From assembly GCF_013456555.2 (NCBI RefSeq), contig NZ_CP059154.1, positions 3,715,652 to 3,779,651 of the forward strand: a stretch of 64,000 nt of DNA, given 5' to 3'. This document shows, piece by piece, positions 54,334 to 62,673 of the stretch (positions within the stretch are counted from its first letter, which is position 1; each line of letters opens with the position of its first letter). The DNA is from Natrinema zhouii (lineage in GTDB: Archaea > Halobacteriota > Halobacteria > Halobacteriales > Natrialbaceae). The notes under the pieces are model-generated. The model did no database searches and had not been told where the DNA came from. It worked only from the letters and a program-made list of their open reading frames with translations. The position numbers and the translations under genes were made by a program.

Positions 54334-55473
54334 TCAGAACCCGACGGCCGTGACGATCGAGACCCCGCTCGCGAGCGCGCCGAGCAAGTAGCCGCCGATC
54401 GCGCCGCCGTTGAGCAGGGGCAGTCCGGCGTGGGGACGGCCCTCGAGGACCATGTACATGAGCACGAGCAGTCCGGAAATCGTCCCCACCATCGCGCCGA
54501 GCGCTGGCAGGTTCAGTGCGATTCCGGGGACCGAGAGCGTCCCGGCCTCGAGGAAGTACGCCGCGCTGGCGACGAGAATCGAAGGAATAACGGCGTCGCC
54601 GAGACCGATGAACAGGGCGTCCCGCTCGAGGACGTTCGTATCGTCCTCGGTATCGGCTTTGGTGTCGGCTTCGGTATCGCGGTCGCCGGCATCGGCAGTG
54701 GAACTATCGACGGCAATATCGTCTTGCTCACCGCCGTCGGCGGCGCTCGCAGCGGTGGCGGTGCTCTCGGCGTCGACGCTTTCGGTGGCGGTGCCGTCAG
54801 CGTCGGTGCTCTCGTCGGTCTCGAGATCGTCCTCGAGCACGTCGTCGGTGCTGCCGGCCGCGAGATAGGAGTACGAGAGGGTCATCGGAATGACGAGCAC
54901 GACGGGAATCTTGAGGTCCATGACGCCCTCGGCGAGATCGAGCATGTGTTCGGTGCCGTAGACGCTGATCGCGTCGTAGACCGCGAGCACGGCGAGCAAC
55001 AGCAGCGCCGGCAGGAGGCCGAAACTGATTCCGAACAGGGCGGCGGCACCGGCACCCATCACCACTCCCGCGGCGTCGATGACGTACCACTCGGGATACA
55101 ACAGGAGTGCCGCGCCGACAGCCAGCGAAGCGCCGATCGCGAGTGCGTCCGCCGCACCGTCGGAGACGAACGGCGTGGCGAGCGACGGGACGAGTTCGGC
55201 GAAGACGTACCACGAGATCATCACGCTGACACCGACGAGCAGGAGTCTGATCAGCCACTCGAGGTCGTACTTGAACGCCGCGAGCATGAGGCCGGTCGCG
55301 ACGAGCATGACTCCGAAGTAGAGGACGCTGTTCGTCGGATTCTGTGGATCCTCGATGGCCTGTCGGCCCGATTCCTGAAACGGCTCGAGCAGCGCCAGCG
55401 CGCCGAGCTGGACGCCGAGAAACAGCAGGACCGTCGTGCCAACGGCGGCGAGGACCCGCATCCGGTCGTTCAT
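54334..55473 (-). CDS. Presenilin-like A22 intramembrane aspartyl protease
   Basis: A 379-aa polytopic membrane protein of the presenilin/SPP homologue family. The catalytic aspartates are in AVYDAISVY (Asp167) and FIGLGDAVIPS (Asp293, GxGD). A hydrophilic Asp/Glu/Ser/Thr loop of ~75 residues (about 208-284) lies between them, as in presenilins. The C-terminal PAL motif appears as PLL (GLPLLNGG). Both aspartates are intact, so it is probably active; substrates unknown. Start at MNDRMRV; MRV is an alternative. Confidence 0.88.
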   Translation of the reverse strand: MNDRMRVLAAVGTTVLLFLGVQLGALALLEPFQESGRQAIEDPQNPTNSVLYFGVMLVATGLMLAAFKYDLEWLIRLLLVGVSVMISWYVFAELVPSLATPFVSDGAADALAIGASLAVGAALLLYPEWYVIDAAGVVMGAGAAALFGISFGLLPALLLLAVLAVYDAISVYGTEHMLDLAEGVMDLKIPVVLVIPMTLSYSYLAAGSTDDVLEDDLETDESTDADGTATESVDAESTATAASAADGGEQDDIAVDSSTADAGDRDTEADTKADTEDDTNVLERDALFIGLGDAVIPSILVASAAYFLEAGTLSVPGIALNLPALGAMVGTISGLLVLMYMVLEGRPHAGLPLLNGGAIGGYLLGALASGVSIVTAVGF

Positions 55474-55826
55474 GTCGCGGCGTTTGCACCCCGCTCCTAT
55501 CGTCTTTTCCACTTCGAGCTTGCGTATAGCGCGTCTCGAGGATTGTGTGTCGAACGGTGTGCAGTGGCGAGATCGAGGTGAACGACGTGTCCTGCCATCG
55601 CGACAACACGGAATCGCCACGCCCTCCCCAACCGATTCGCTCACTTCGTTCGCTCATCCCTCGCACGGTATCGACGCCTGCCCTCACTGTCGCTCGGACG
55701 GGCGACGGCGCGCGCCACCGCATACCGATCGCCGAACGACTCTACGGGTCGTTACGTTGCCCGGACACAGTGCACGGTGTACCGAAAACCGAACCGAAGC
55801 GGAAAACGAGACGGCGACCGACGACG
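55474..55826. other. 353-base intergenic region containing repeat copy C
   Basis: The gap between the presenilin-like gene start and the gar1 stop. The middle is taken by the dispersed repeat (55587-55735). The remaining ~110 and ~90 bases show no coding region. Confidence 0.55.
55587..55735 (+). repeat. Dispersed intergenic repeat, copy C
   Basis: The same block as 4156-4308 (same orientation) and 13866-14020 (opposite). It shares GTGTCCTGC at its left end with copy A, then CCACGCCCTCCCCAACCG, CGTTCGCTCATCCCTCGCAC and GCGCGCGCCACCGCAT. The hairpin is weaker here: a GCCC/GGGC core with imperfect outer arms (55675-55683, 55700-55710). Confidence 0.8.
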
Positions 55827-56087
55827 CTATCGCGCGTACAGCGTCGACCCCACCAGCGACGGCAGGTGAACGCCGTCGTCCGGCGTCACCGCCAGATACG
55901 GCCTCGAGACGGGGCCGAAGATGTCGACGACGCGGCCGACCTCCTCGAGAGAGTCGTTGAGGACCATCGTGCCGATTTCGTCGCGGAACTCGTCGAACGT
56001 GTCGTTGTTCTCACCGCCGTCAGCGTCGTCAGCCCGGAGGACGGCCAGTCCCTGTGCGGTGCGGACGACTGCGCCGACCCGGCGCAT
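55827..56087 (-). CDS. gar1: H/ACA RNP subunit Gar1
   Basis: An 86-aa protein with the Gar1 beta-barrel: MRRVGAVVRTAQGLAVLRAD, then IGTMVLNDSLEEVGRVVDIFGPVSRPYLAVTPDDG. It is part of the Cbf5-Nop10-Gar1-L7Ae complex that guides pseudouridine formation in rRNA. An acidic haloarchaeal insert (DDADGGENNDTFDEFRDE) is present. It follows srp19 with one base between stop and start, a known archaeal gene pair. Confidence 0.92.
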   Translation of the reverse strand: MRRVGAVVRTAQGLAVLRADDADGGENNDTFDEFRDEIGTMVLNDSLEEVGRVVDIFGPVSRPYLAVTPDDGVHLPSLVGSTLYAR

Positions 56088-56088
56088 C

Positions 56089-56370
56089 TCACTCGCGCAT
56101 CGCGACGATGTACGCCGCGACGGCTTGGACGAGGTCGTTTTTCGTCGAGTCGTCGGCCCCGCGAACGACGACCCGGCCCCGGTCGGCCCAGTGCTCTCGG
56201 GAGTAGGACTTGTCCCGCTCGATCGTGGCGTCGTACCCGATCTGCTGGACGGACTTCGCGATCTCGTCGACCGTCGGTTCCTCGACCGCCAGCTCCTGTG
56301 ACACGCGTCGGCCCTCGGCCCTCGAGAGGTTCGCATCGAGATAGGCGGGCCAGATGACGTTCTCGACCAT
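56089..56370 (-). CDS. srp19: Signal recognition particle 19 kDa protein
   Basis: A 93-aa SRP19: [59 protein letters not shown], the full RNA-binding pattern (WPaYlD...R.eGRrv...ai..P...ei). It binds 7S RNA and helps load SRP54 for co-translational targeting. Start at MVENVIWP, with GGGTTTACTCG about 27 bases upstream on the minus strand. It is co-transcribed with gar1. Confidence 0.95.
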   Translation of the reverse strand: MVENVIWPAYLDANLSRAEGRRVSQELAVEEPTVDEIAKSVQQIGYDATIERDKSYSREHWADRGRVVVRGADDSTKNDLVQAVAAYIVAMRE

Positions 56371-56478
56371 GCTACGGTCTGGGTAGCCCGGCGAGTAAAC
56401 CCTTTTCAAAACGATACGTCGAGCGCTGACAACGACCGGAACCGAACGAACGAGGGCGCGAAAAACGAGTGCTGTGCG

Positions 56479-57588
56479 TTATCGCCGCCGTGCAACGAAA
56501 CTAACGGCAGCCAGCAGGGCGACTACGGCGGCAGAAACGCCGAACCCGGGGATCGGGCTCTCGCTAGACTGTTCGTCGTCCGATCCGTCGTCCGTCGAAT
56601 TTCCGTCGTACTCTTCGTCGGCCGCCTCGAGGTCGCCTTCGATCTCGGCGTGCACTTCGGGGTGGACCTGCTCGATAATCGTCTCGATCGCGTAGACGAC
56701 GTTCGGACCGGGCTGACTCATCGCGTTATCATCGACGGCGACGATATTGTCCTCCCGAACGGCGGTCGTCTCCTGGAGGCTCTCGACCGTCGGCGGCGAA
56801 TCGGTGCTATCCGGGTAGACGATCCATGCCGGATCCTCGTTGACGACGACTTCCGAGTTCATCTGCATCCAGCCCGACTCACCGACTTCTGCGGCCAGGT
56901 TAGTGAGTCCTGCCGTGGTCATCACCTCGTGTTGGAACGTCTCCGTCCCGTGCGTGTCCCCGTCCTCGCCGCCGTCGTAGTACGCGAGCGGTTCGGACTC
57001 GTTCTCGAGCGCGCTCTCGTAAATTTCGAGTCGCTCGTTCATCCAGTCGATCGTCTCCTTGGCGTTCGTACATTCGCCGGTCACCTGCCCGGTCACGCGG
57101 ACGTTCTCGCGAACGTCGTCGAGCGAGGTCGCGGTGTCGAGGACGACGACCGTGATGCCGGCCTCCTCGAGCGTGTCGAGGAGGTCCTGATTGAAGAGGG
57201 CGATGTTCGCTGCGAGGACGACGTCGGGATCGAGCGCGACGATCTCTTCGGCGACGGGTGTGACGCCGTCGTCGCCGGTAATGTCGGTTCGGTCGCCGGC
57301 GTCGAGCGAGTCGGTATACTGACTCACCGGCATTCCGACGACCTTGTCCTCGGCGCCGATGGAGTAGGCGAGTTGTGCGTCGCCCGGATAGAGCGTCACG
57401 ACCGATTCGGGTTCGCTTTCGATCGTGACCTCCTCGCCGGTTGCGTCGGTCATCGTGAGCGGATACTCACATTGGGCGTCCGACTCCTGGACGGCAGTCG
57501 TCGGTGCGGTACTCGCGCCGGCCACGGCGGGGCCGATAGCGGAAAGGAGGAGCAAAACGGCCAGTAAAACGGCTAACTGTTTTCGCAT
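56479..57588 (-). CDS. btuF: Cobalamin-type ABC transporter substrate-binding protein, PGF-CTERM anchored
   Basis: A 369-aa protein with a Sec signal peptide (MRKQLAVLLAVLLLLSAIGPAVAGA), a BtuF/FepB periplasmic-binding domain (MTDATGEEVTIESEPESVVTLYPGDAQLAYSIGAEDKVVGM, VVLAANIALFNQDLLDTLEEAGITVVVLDTA), a Ser/Asp-rich stalk and the PGF-CTERM tail (PIPGFGVSAAVVALLAAVSFVARRR) for archaeosortase cleavage and lipid anchoring. It is divergent from the permease-ATPase genes. Cobalamin is the likely ligand; an iron chelate cannot be excluded. A start 12 bases upstream (MYLT) is also possible. Confidence 0.9.
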   Translation of the reverse strand: MRKQLAVLLAVLLLLSAIGPAVAGASTAPTTAVQESDAQCEYPLTMTDATGEEVTIESEPESVVTLYPGDAQLAYSIGAEDKVVGMPVSQYTDSLDAGDRTDITGDDGVTPVAEEIVALDPDVVLAANIALFNQDLLDTLEEAGITVVVLDTATSLDDVRENVRVTGQVTGECTNAKETIDWMNERLEIYESALENESEPLAYYDGGEDGDTHGTETFQHEVMTTAGLTNLAAEVGESGWMQMNSEVVVNEDPAWIVYPDSTDSPPTVESLQETTAVREDNIVAVDDNAMSQPGPNVVYAIETIIEQVHPEVHAEIEGDLEAADEEYDGNSTDDGSDDEQSSESPIPGFGVSAAVVALLAAVSFVARRR

Positions 57589-57600
57589 CGTCAAATACAT

Positions 57601-57649
57601 GATCCCTACTTCAACAAATATTTGCCTACTCCAACCGAGGTTGAAGTGT
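57601..57649. promoter_or_regulatory. Palindromic divergent promoter/operator of the btu genes
   Basis: Nested inverted repeats in the 50 or so bases between btuF and btuC: outer arms ACTTCAAC (57608-57615) and GTTGAAGT (57640-57647), a palindrome CAAATATTTG (57615-57624) that can serve as TATA box in both directions (about 30 bases from each start codon), and CAACCGAGGTTG (57632-57643). The arrangement suggests one repressor controlling both transcripts. Confidence 0.6.
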
Positions 57650-58753
57650 ATGAAGCGATCGGTCCGGACAGCGGTCTGGTCGACGGGCCTCGCGGGCCTG
57701 CTCGTCGCCGCCATCGTCGTCAGCGCCGCACTCGGACCGGTGCGGATCGATCCCCTAACGGTCGCGATGGCGATCCTGAACGAGATCGTCGTCCCGTCGG
57801 GTCTCGAGGCCGGAACCGGAACCCTGCCGGTAGTCGGCTGGTCCGTTCCAGTGGTGGACCTCAAGTACGTGTCCGTCTTCTCGTTCGACGTTCCCGGAAC
57901 GCACCAGTTCATCGTCACGCAGATGCGACTGCCCCGTATCGCCCTCGCGGCCACGGTCGGGTTCGCACTCGCCGCTGCGGGGACGGTAATGCAGGGGTTC
58001 TTCCGGAACCCGCTTGCAGATCCCTCGATCATCGGCGTTTCGTCCGGGGCCGCCGCCGGCGCGGTCGCGCTGATCGCCTTTCCGGCAATCATTCCGTTCG
58101 GAAACCTGCACCTCGCCGCGTTCGCGGGCGCACTCACGACCGCGTTTCTCGTCTACGCCATCGCCACCGAAGGCGGTCGAACGCCGGTTGCAACGCTGTT
58201 GCTCGCCGGAGTCGCCGTTCAAGCGTTTCTCGGGTCACTGATTTCGTATATGCTCATCCACAGCGGCGACGGTCTCAGGGAGGCCGTCGTCTGGCTGATG
58301 GGGAGCCTGCGAGACCGAGGCTGGAGCGACGTCGCGTTCGCACTGCCGGTCACCCTCATCGGAGTTATCGTTCTCGGCGCGTACGCACGGGAACTCAACG
58401 TGCTCCTGCTCGGCGAGGAGGACGCACACCACCTCGGCGTCGACGTCGAGCGGACCAAGCTACTGTTGCTCGCGCTGGCGAGCATCGTTACCGCCGCAGG
58501 CGTCGCCGTCACCGGCGTGATCGGCTTCGTCGGACTCGTCGTGCCACACATTATGCGACTGCTCGTCGGTCCCGACCACCGGATACTCTTCCCGACGAGT
58601 GCCCTCGCAGGAGCCTCGTTTCTGGTCGTGACCGACACGATCGCGCGGTGGCCGGCTGGGCCGACCGAAGTCCCAGTCGGCATCGTTACGGCGGCGCTCG
58701 GGGCCCCGTTCTTCCTGTTCCTACTGACCCGGCGGGAGGTGCATTCAGTATGA
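57650..58753 (+). CDS. btuC: Cobalamin-type ABC transporter permease
   Basis: A 367-aa FecCD/BtuC-family permease with about ten membrane helices. Family stretches RLPRIALAATVGFALAAAGTVMQGFFRNPLADPSIIGVSSGAAAGA, LLLAGVAVQAFLGSLISY and TAAGVAVTGVIGFVGLVVPHIMRLLVGPDHR, with the ATPase-coupling loop, are all present. Overlaps btuD by ATGA. It takes substrate from the PGF-CTERM-anchored binding protein. Confidence 0.93.
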   Translation: MKRSVRTAVWSTGLAGLLVAAIVVSAALGPVRIDPLTVAMAILNEIVVPSGLEAGTGTLPVVGWSVPVVDLKYVSVFSFDVPGTHQFIVTQMRLPRIALAATVGFALAAAGTVMQGFFRNPLADPSIIGVSSGAAAGAVALIAFPAIIPFGNLHLAAFAGALTTAFLVYAIATEGGRTPVATLLLAGVAVQAFLGSLISYMLIHSGDGLREAVVWLMGSLRDRGWSDVAFALPVTLIGVIVLGAYARELNVLLLGEEDAHHLGVDVERTKLLLLALASIVTAAGVAVTGVIGFVGLVVPHIMRLLVGPDHRILFPTSALAGASFLVVTDTIARWPAGPTEVPVGIVTAALGAPFFLFLLTRREVHSV

Positions 58754-60249
58754 GTGAGACCGAGCACGAAAGCGATCAACAGAGGATCCATCAGGACATC
58801 GACCCGGCGACGATCACCGTCGAGAACTGCTCGCTCTCCTTCGGCGAGCTCGAGGTGCTCGAGGACGTCTCCCTCGCGGTCGAACCCGGCGAGTTCGTCG
58901 GCTTCGTCGGCCCGAACGGGGCTGGGAAGACGACGCTCCTCCGTGCGATCAGCGGCGCGCTCGAGCCCGATTCCGGGACGGTCGCGATCGGCGGGGATGA
59001 TATCCACGAACTCTCCTCGCGGGCCTCGAGCCGGCTCGTCTCCGTGGTTCCGCAGGACACGACGCTCTCGTTTTCGTTCCCCGTCCGCGACGTCGTCGAG
59101 ATGGGGCGACATCCACACCGCTCGCGCTTCTCGTCGGCGACGCCCGAGGACCGCGCCGCAGTCGACCGGGCCCTCGAGCGGACCCGGACGACCGAGTTGG
59201 CCGACCGGCCGATCGACGAGATCAGCGGCGGGCAGCGCCAGCGGGTCGTGCTGGCGCGGGCGATCGCCCAGGAAACGCCTGTCATGCTGCTCGACGAGCC
59301 GACGGGGAGCCTCGACGTCAATCACCAGATCGAGACGCTCGAGCTGGTCCGCGAACTGGTCGACGAGGGACGGACCGTCTGTGCGGCGATCCACGACCTC
59401 GATCTGGCCGCGCGGTACTGTGACCGGCTCGTGATGCTCGCCGACGGCGACGTCTATCGGAACGGCCCACCGTCGGACGTGCTCACGGGTGACGCCCTCG
59501 GCGACGTCTTCGACGCGACCGCGGCGGTCACCACGCACCCGCTCACGGGATCGGAAACGGTGACGGCGTTCCCGCGTTCCGCGGACGATGCGTGGAACGG
59601 TGTCGATCGTCGCACCGTTCGGATCCACGTCCTCGGAACCGGATCGATCGCTGCACGCGTGCTCGCCCGACTCGAGAGCGCGCGAGACGGGAGCGCGCGA
59701 GACGGGAGCGCACGAGACGAGGGCGATGCGGCCGAACCCCCCGCCCTCGAGATCAGTCTCGGCCCGGTCACCGACGGGGATACGGCGGCCGAAACCGCCC
59801 GGTCGCTCGGGGTCGACTGCGTCGAAATCCCGCCGTTCGAATCGCTCTCGCCGGCCCAGTTGACGGCGTTCGAGACGTCCGTTCGGGAGGCCGACGTGAC
59901 CGTCGTCGCCGAGAGCGTGCTCGAATCGTCTGGCGGAGGGACGCGACGCCTTCTCGAGGTCGTCGATGCGGTAGCTGGCTCGGTCGTGATCGCAACGCGA
60001 GGGGAAGACGAGGGTCCGCGAAGCGACGCCGGTGCGTCGCGAGAGCGGGGATCCGAGGTCGCGGACGGATTCCGGTTGGAATCCGCTCTCGAGGTGCCAG
60101 CGGAGCGGATACTCGAGGGAGTCGCGGACGCACTTGAGAACGGTTCCGACAGGTCACGCTCGGTTTCGGACACGGAGTCGTCGGATACCGGGTCAACGTC
60201 GGATGGTGACTCGAGTTCGGGCGTGTCGGTCGAGTCCTCGAGCGACTGA
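58750..60249 (+). CDS. btuD: Cobalamin-type ABC transporter ATPase with extra C-terminal domain
   Basis: A 499-aa protein. Residues ~20-265 are a complete FecE/BtuD ATPase: Walker A GPNGAGKTT, Q-loop VVPQDTTLSFSF, signature ISGGQRQRVVLARAI, Walker B PVMLLDEPTGSLD, switch His in AAIHDLDLAARYCDR. Usual BtuD is ~250-270 aa. The extra ~230 residues start with a Rossmann-like strand-turn-helix (VRIHVLGTGSIAARVLARLE), contain a Ser-Ala-Arg-Asp-Gly triplicate and end in a Ser/Asp-rich tail. The role of the extension is unknown. The start is fixed by the ATGA overlap with btuC. Confidence 0.9.
   Translation: MSETEHESDQQRIHQDIDPATITVENCSLSFGELEVLEDVSLAVEPGEFVGFVGPNGAGKTTLLRAISGALEPDSGTVAIGGDDIHELSSRASSRLVSVVPQDTTLSFSFPVRDVVEMGRHPHRSRFSSATPEDRAAVDRALERTRTTELADRPIDEISGGQRQRVVLARAIAQETPVMLLDEPTGSLDVNHQIETLELVRELVDEGRTVCAAIHDLDLAARYCDRLVMLADGDVYRNGPPSDVLTGDALGDVFDATAAVTTHPLTGSETVTAFPRSADDAWNGVDRRTVRIHVLGTGSIAARVLARLESARDGSARDGSARDEGDAAEPPALEISLGPVTDGDTAAETARSLGVDCVEIPPFESLSPAQLTAFETSVREADVTVVAESVLESSGGGTRRLLEVVDAVAGSVVIATRGEDEGPRSDAGASRERGSEVADGFRLESALEVPAERILEGVADALENGSDRSRSVSDTESSDTGSTSDGDSSSGVSVESSSD
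59675..59719 (+). repeat. 15-base coding tandem repeat in btuD
   Basis: Three copies of about 15 bases (GAGCGCGCGAGACGG type, the third slightly changed) encode Ser-Ala-Arg-Asp-Gly repeated in the C-terminal extension. A likely slippage site, in frame. Confidence 0.75.
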
Positions 60250-60251
60250 GA

Positions 60252-60398
60252 TTACCACCCGAGGAACCGGAGGATGATTCCGAGAACGACGCCCGAGATA
60301 CCGACGATAATCCCGACGCCGGGGATGACGGGAATCGGAATGAGACCGATTGCGAAAACAATCGCGAGAACGATAACGATCGTCGAGAGTCGAACCAT
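60252..60398 (-). CDS. Very small membrane protein (48 aa)
   Basis: An ATG-started 48-aa ORF with a TAA stop two bases past the btuD stop. It reads as two close hydrophobic segments: residues 5-22 (STIVIVLAIVFAIGLIPI) and 25-43, Pro/Gly-rich between them, ending in FLGW. The high Ile/Val/Gly content and normal GC3 argue for a real gene. No known family recognised; convergent with btuD. Confidence 0.6.
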   Translation of the reverse strand: MVRLSTIVIVLAIVFAIGLIPIPVIPGVGIIVGISGVVLGIILRFLGW

Positions 60399-60583
60399 AC
60401 ACTACCGTGTCGGTCACGTCGGGTAGACGTTGTGCTTGCTTGATACGGCTCGGTACGCGGGATTGAGTCTCGTTCCGGCGTTCGACGCGTGCACCGAACG
60501 AGCGAATCTGAGGAAACACGGACCGCCGACGATCCGGCCGTAACTGGACGGTTTTTTACCCTTCCGCCTCCGAGTGGCCGCCA

Positions 60584-62452
60584 ATGACCGAGTACGATTA
60601 CGAGTCCCTCGGACTCGTCGCCGGGCTGGAAATCCACCAGCAACTTGACACGGCGACGAAGCTGTTCTGTCAGTGTCCGACCACCCTCCGCGAGCCCGAG
60701 GCGTCGACGCGCCGGTTCACGCGCTACCTCCACCCCACCCGGAGCGAACTGGGCGAACTCGACGACGCCGCCGTCGAGGAGAGCATGGTCGAACGCGAGT
60801 TCGAGTACCTCGCCTACGACACGACCTGTCTCGTCGAGGAGGACGACGAGCCGCCCCACGAACTCGACGAGGAAGCCCTCGAGACGACGCTCGAGGTTGC
60901 CCAGCTGATGGACATGAGCCCGGTCGATCAGGCCCACGTCATGCGCAAGATCGTCGTCGACGGGTCGAACACGTCGGGTTTCCAGCGCTCGACGCTGATC
61001 GCCACCGACGGCGCGATCGAGACCAGCGAGGGCACGGTCGGTATCGAGGACATGCTGCTCGAGGAGGAGAGCGCCCAGCGCGTCGAAGAGACCGACGACG
61101 GCGTGCGCTACAGCCTCGATCGACTCGGCATCCCGCTGGTCGAGATCGGCACGAGTCCCGACATCTCGACGCCCGAGCAGGCCCTCGAAGCGGCCGAACG
61201 GATCGGAATGCTCCTTCGATCGACCGGAAAGGTCAAGCGCGGACTGGGGACGATCCGGCAGGACGTCAACGTCTCGATCGCGGAGGGGGCTCGCGTCGAG
61301 ATCAAGGGCGTCCAGAGCCTCGACGACATCGACGACATCGTGCGCAACGAGGTCGCTCGGCAGGCCGAACTCGTCGAGATTTGGGACGAACTCGCAGAGC
61401 GGGAGGCGTCGGTCGGCGACGTTCAGGACGTGACCGAAGTCTTCGAGGGCACTGACAGCGGCGTCATCGGCGGTGCACTGAACAGCGGCGGGTCAGTGAT
61501 GGCGGTACCGCTCTCCGGGTTCGACGGCATCGTCGGTCGCGAGATTGCCCCTGACCGCCGGCTCGGGACAGAGTTCTCGGATCACGCGAAACGCCACGGC
61601 GCGGGCGGGATTTTCCACACCGACGAACTGCCCGCCTACGGGGTCACCGAAGATGAGGTTGCGGCACTTCGAGACGCCGTCGGAGCGGGATCCGAAGACG
61701 CCGTCACCATCGTGGCCGCCGACACCGAGGTCGCGGAGTCGGCCATCGACGCCGTCGCGGAGCGGGCGGGAACCGCACTCGAGGGGGTCCCCGAGGAGAC
61801 CCGCGGTGCGAACGACGACGGGACGACCCGGTACCTGCGACCGCTGCCCGGCGCGGCGCGGATGTACCCCGAGACGGACGTCCCGCCGGTCGAACCGGAC
61901 CCGAGCGACGTTCCCGAACCCGAACTGCTGACCGAGAAGGTCGAGCGCTACCAGAACGAGTACGGACTCGGTGAAGGCCTGGCCGAACAGGTCGCCTACG
62001 GCAAGTACATGCCGCTGTTCGAGGACGTCGTTGCTGAGGGAATCGATCCGACGCTGGCCGCGACGACGCTCGAGTCGACCCTGACTGAACTCCGCCGGGA
62101 CGACGTGCCCGTCGAGAACCTGACTCGAGAGCACCTCGAGGCGGTCTTCGCGATGGTCGAAGGCGGTGACCTTGCGCGCGAGGGCGTTCCGGATCTGCTG
62201 ACGGCACTCGCAGAAGAGCCGGACCAATCCGCCGAGGAGGCCGCCGAGGACGCCGGGCTCGGATCGGCCGGTGAGGACGAAGTTCGGGAGGCTGTCGTCG
62301 AGGTCATCGAACGGAACGAAGGACAGGTCGAAGCAGAGGGAATGCAAGCGTTTTCGGGACTGATGGGCGAGTGCATGGGTGCGTTACGAGGGAAGGCGGA
62401 CGGCGACCTCGTGAGCGAACTCCTGCGCGAGGAAATTCAGAAGCGGACGTAG
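60584..62452 (+). CDS. gatE: Glutamyl-tRNA(Gln) amidotransferase subunit E
   Basis: GatE is the tRNA-binding subunit of the archaeal GatDE that turns Glu-tRNA(Gln) into Gln-tRNA(Gln). It is 622 aa, normal length. Seen: GLVAGLEIHQQLDTATKLFCQCP, IPLVEIGTSPDISTPEQA, RQDVNVSIAEGARVEIKGVQ, the AspRS-like insert domain (~270-410), and the C-terminal YqeY-like tail with AFSGLMGECMGALRGKADG. Start by TTTTTTAC about 28 bases upstream. gatD is not in the window. Confidence 0.97.
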   Translation: MTEYDYESLGLVAGLEIHQQLDTATKLFCQCPTTLREPEASTRRFTRYLHPTRSELGELDDAAVEESMVEREFEYLAYDTTCLVEEDDEPPHELDEEALETTLEVAQLMDMSPVDQAHVMRKIVVDGSNTSGFQRSTLIATDGAIETSEGTVGIEDMLLEEESAQRVEETDDGVRYSLDRLGIPLVEIGTSPDISTPEQALEAAERIGMLLRSTGKVKRGLGTIRQDVNVSIAEGARVEIKGVQSLDDIDDIVRNEVARQAELVEIWDELAEREASVGDVQDVTEVFEGTDSGVIGGALNSGGSVMAVPLSGFDGIVGREIAPDRRLGTEFSDHAKRHGAGGIFHTDELPAYGVTEDEVAALRDAVGAGSEDAVTIVAADTEVAESAIDAVAERAGTALEGVPEETRGANDDGTTRYLRPLPGAARMYPETDVPPVEPDPSDVPEPELLTEKVERYQNEYGLGEGLAEQVAYGKYMPLFEDVVAEGIDPTLAATTLESTLTELRRDDVPVENLTREHLEAVFAMVEGGDLAREGVPDLLTALAEEPDQSAEEAAEDAGLGSAGEDEVREAVVEVIERNEGQVEAEGMQAFSGLMGECMGALRGKADGDLVSELLREEIQKRT

Positions 62453-62673
62453 TACTTCCATTCGTTCTTCGGAGGCCTCAAGCGACGGCATCGAGTTGCC
62501 GGTACGATCCGTTCTGGAACCGTCGACGTCACTCGGATCAACCGCTCATCAAGCACGACGGTTTCCGACGGCTATTCCGTCCTAGTATGGTATAATATTC
62601 CTTCAACCGATACCGAGTCGCCCGCAGAAACGTTTATCAGTACTTCGGTTGGATAAACTCGCAACGAGAATAC

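Noticed and set aside
57622..58749. In-frame upstream extension of btuD covering the whole of btuC
   Set aside because: The extension is a Pro/Arg-rich shadow of btuC; the ATGA overlap at 58750 and the BtuD N-terminus give the real start.
59675..59719. Short regular repeats considered as a CRISPR fragment
   Set aside because: The units are contiguous 15-base coding repeats without spacers; no cas gene is present.
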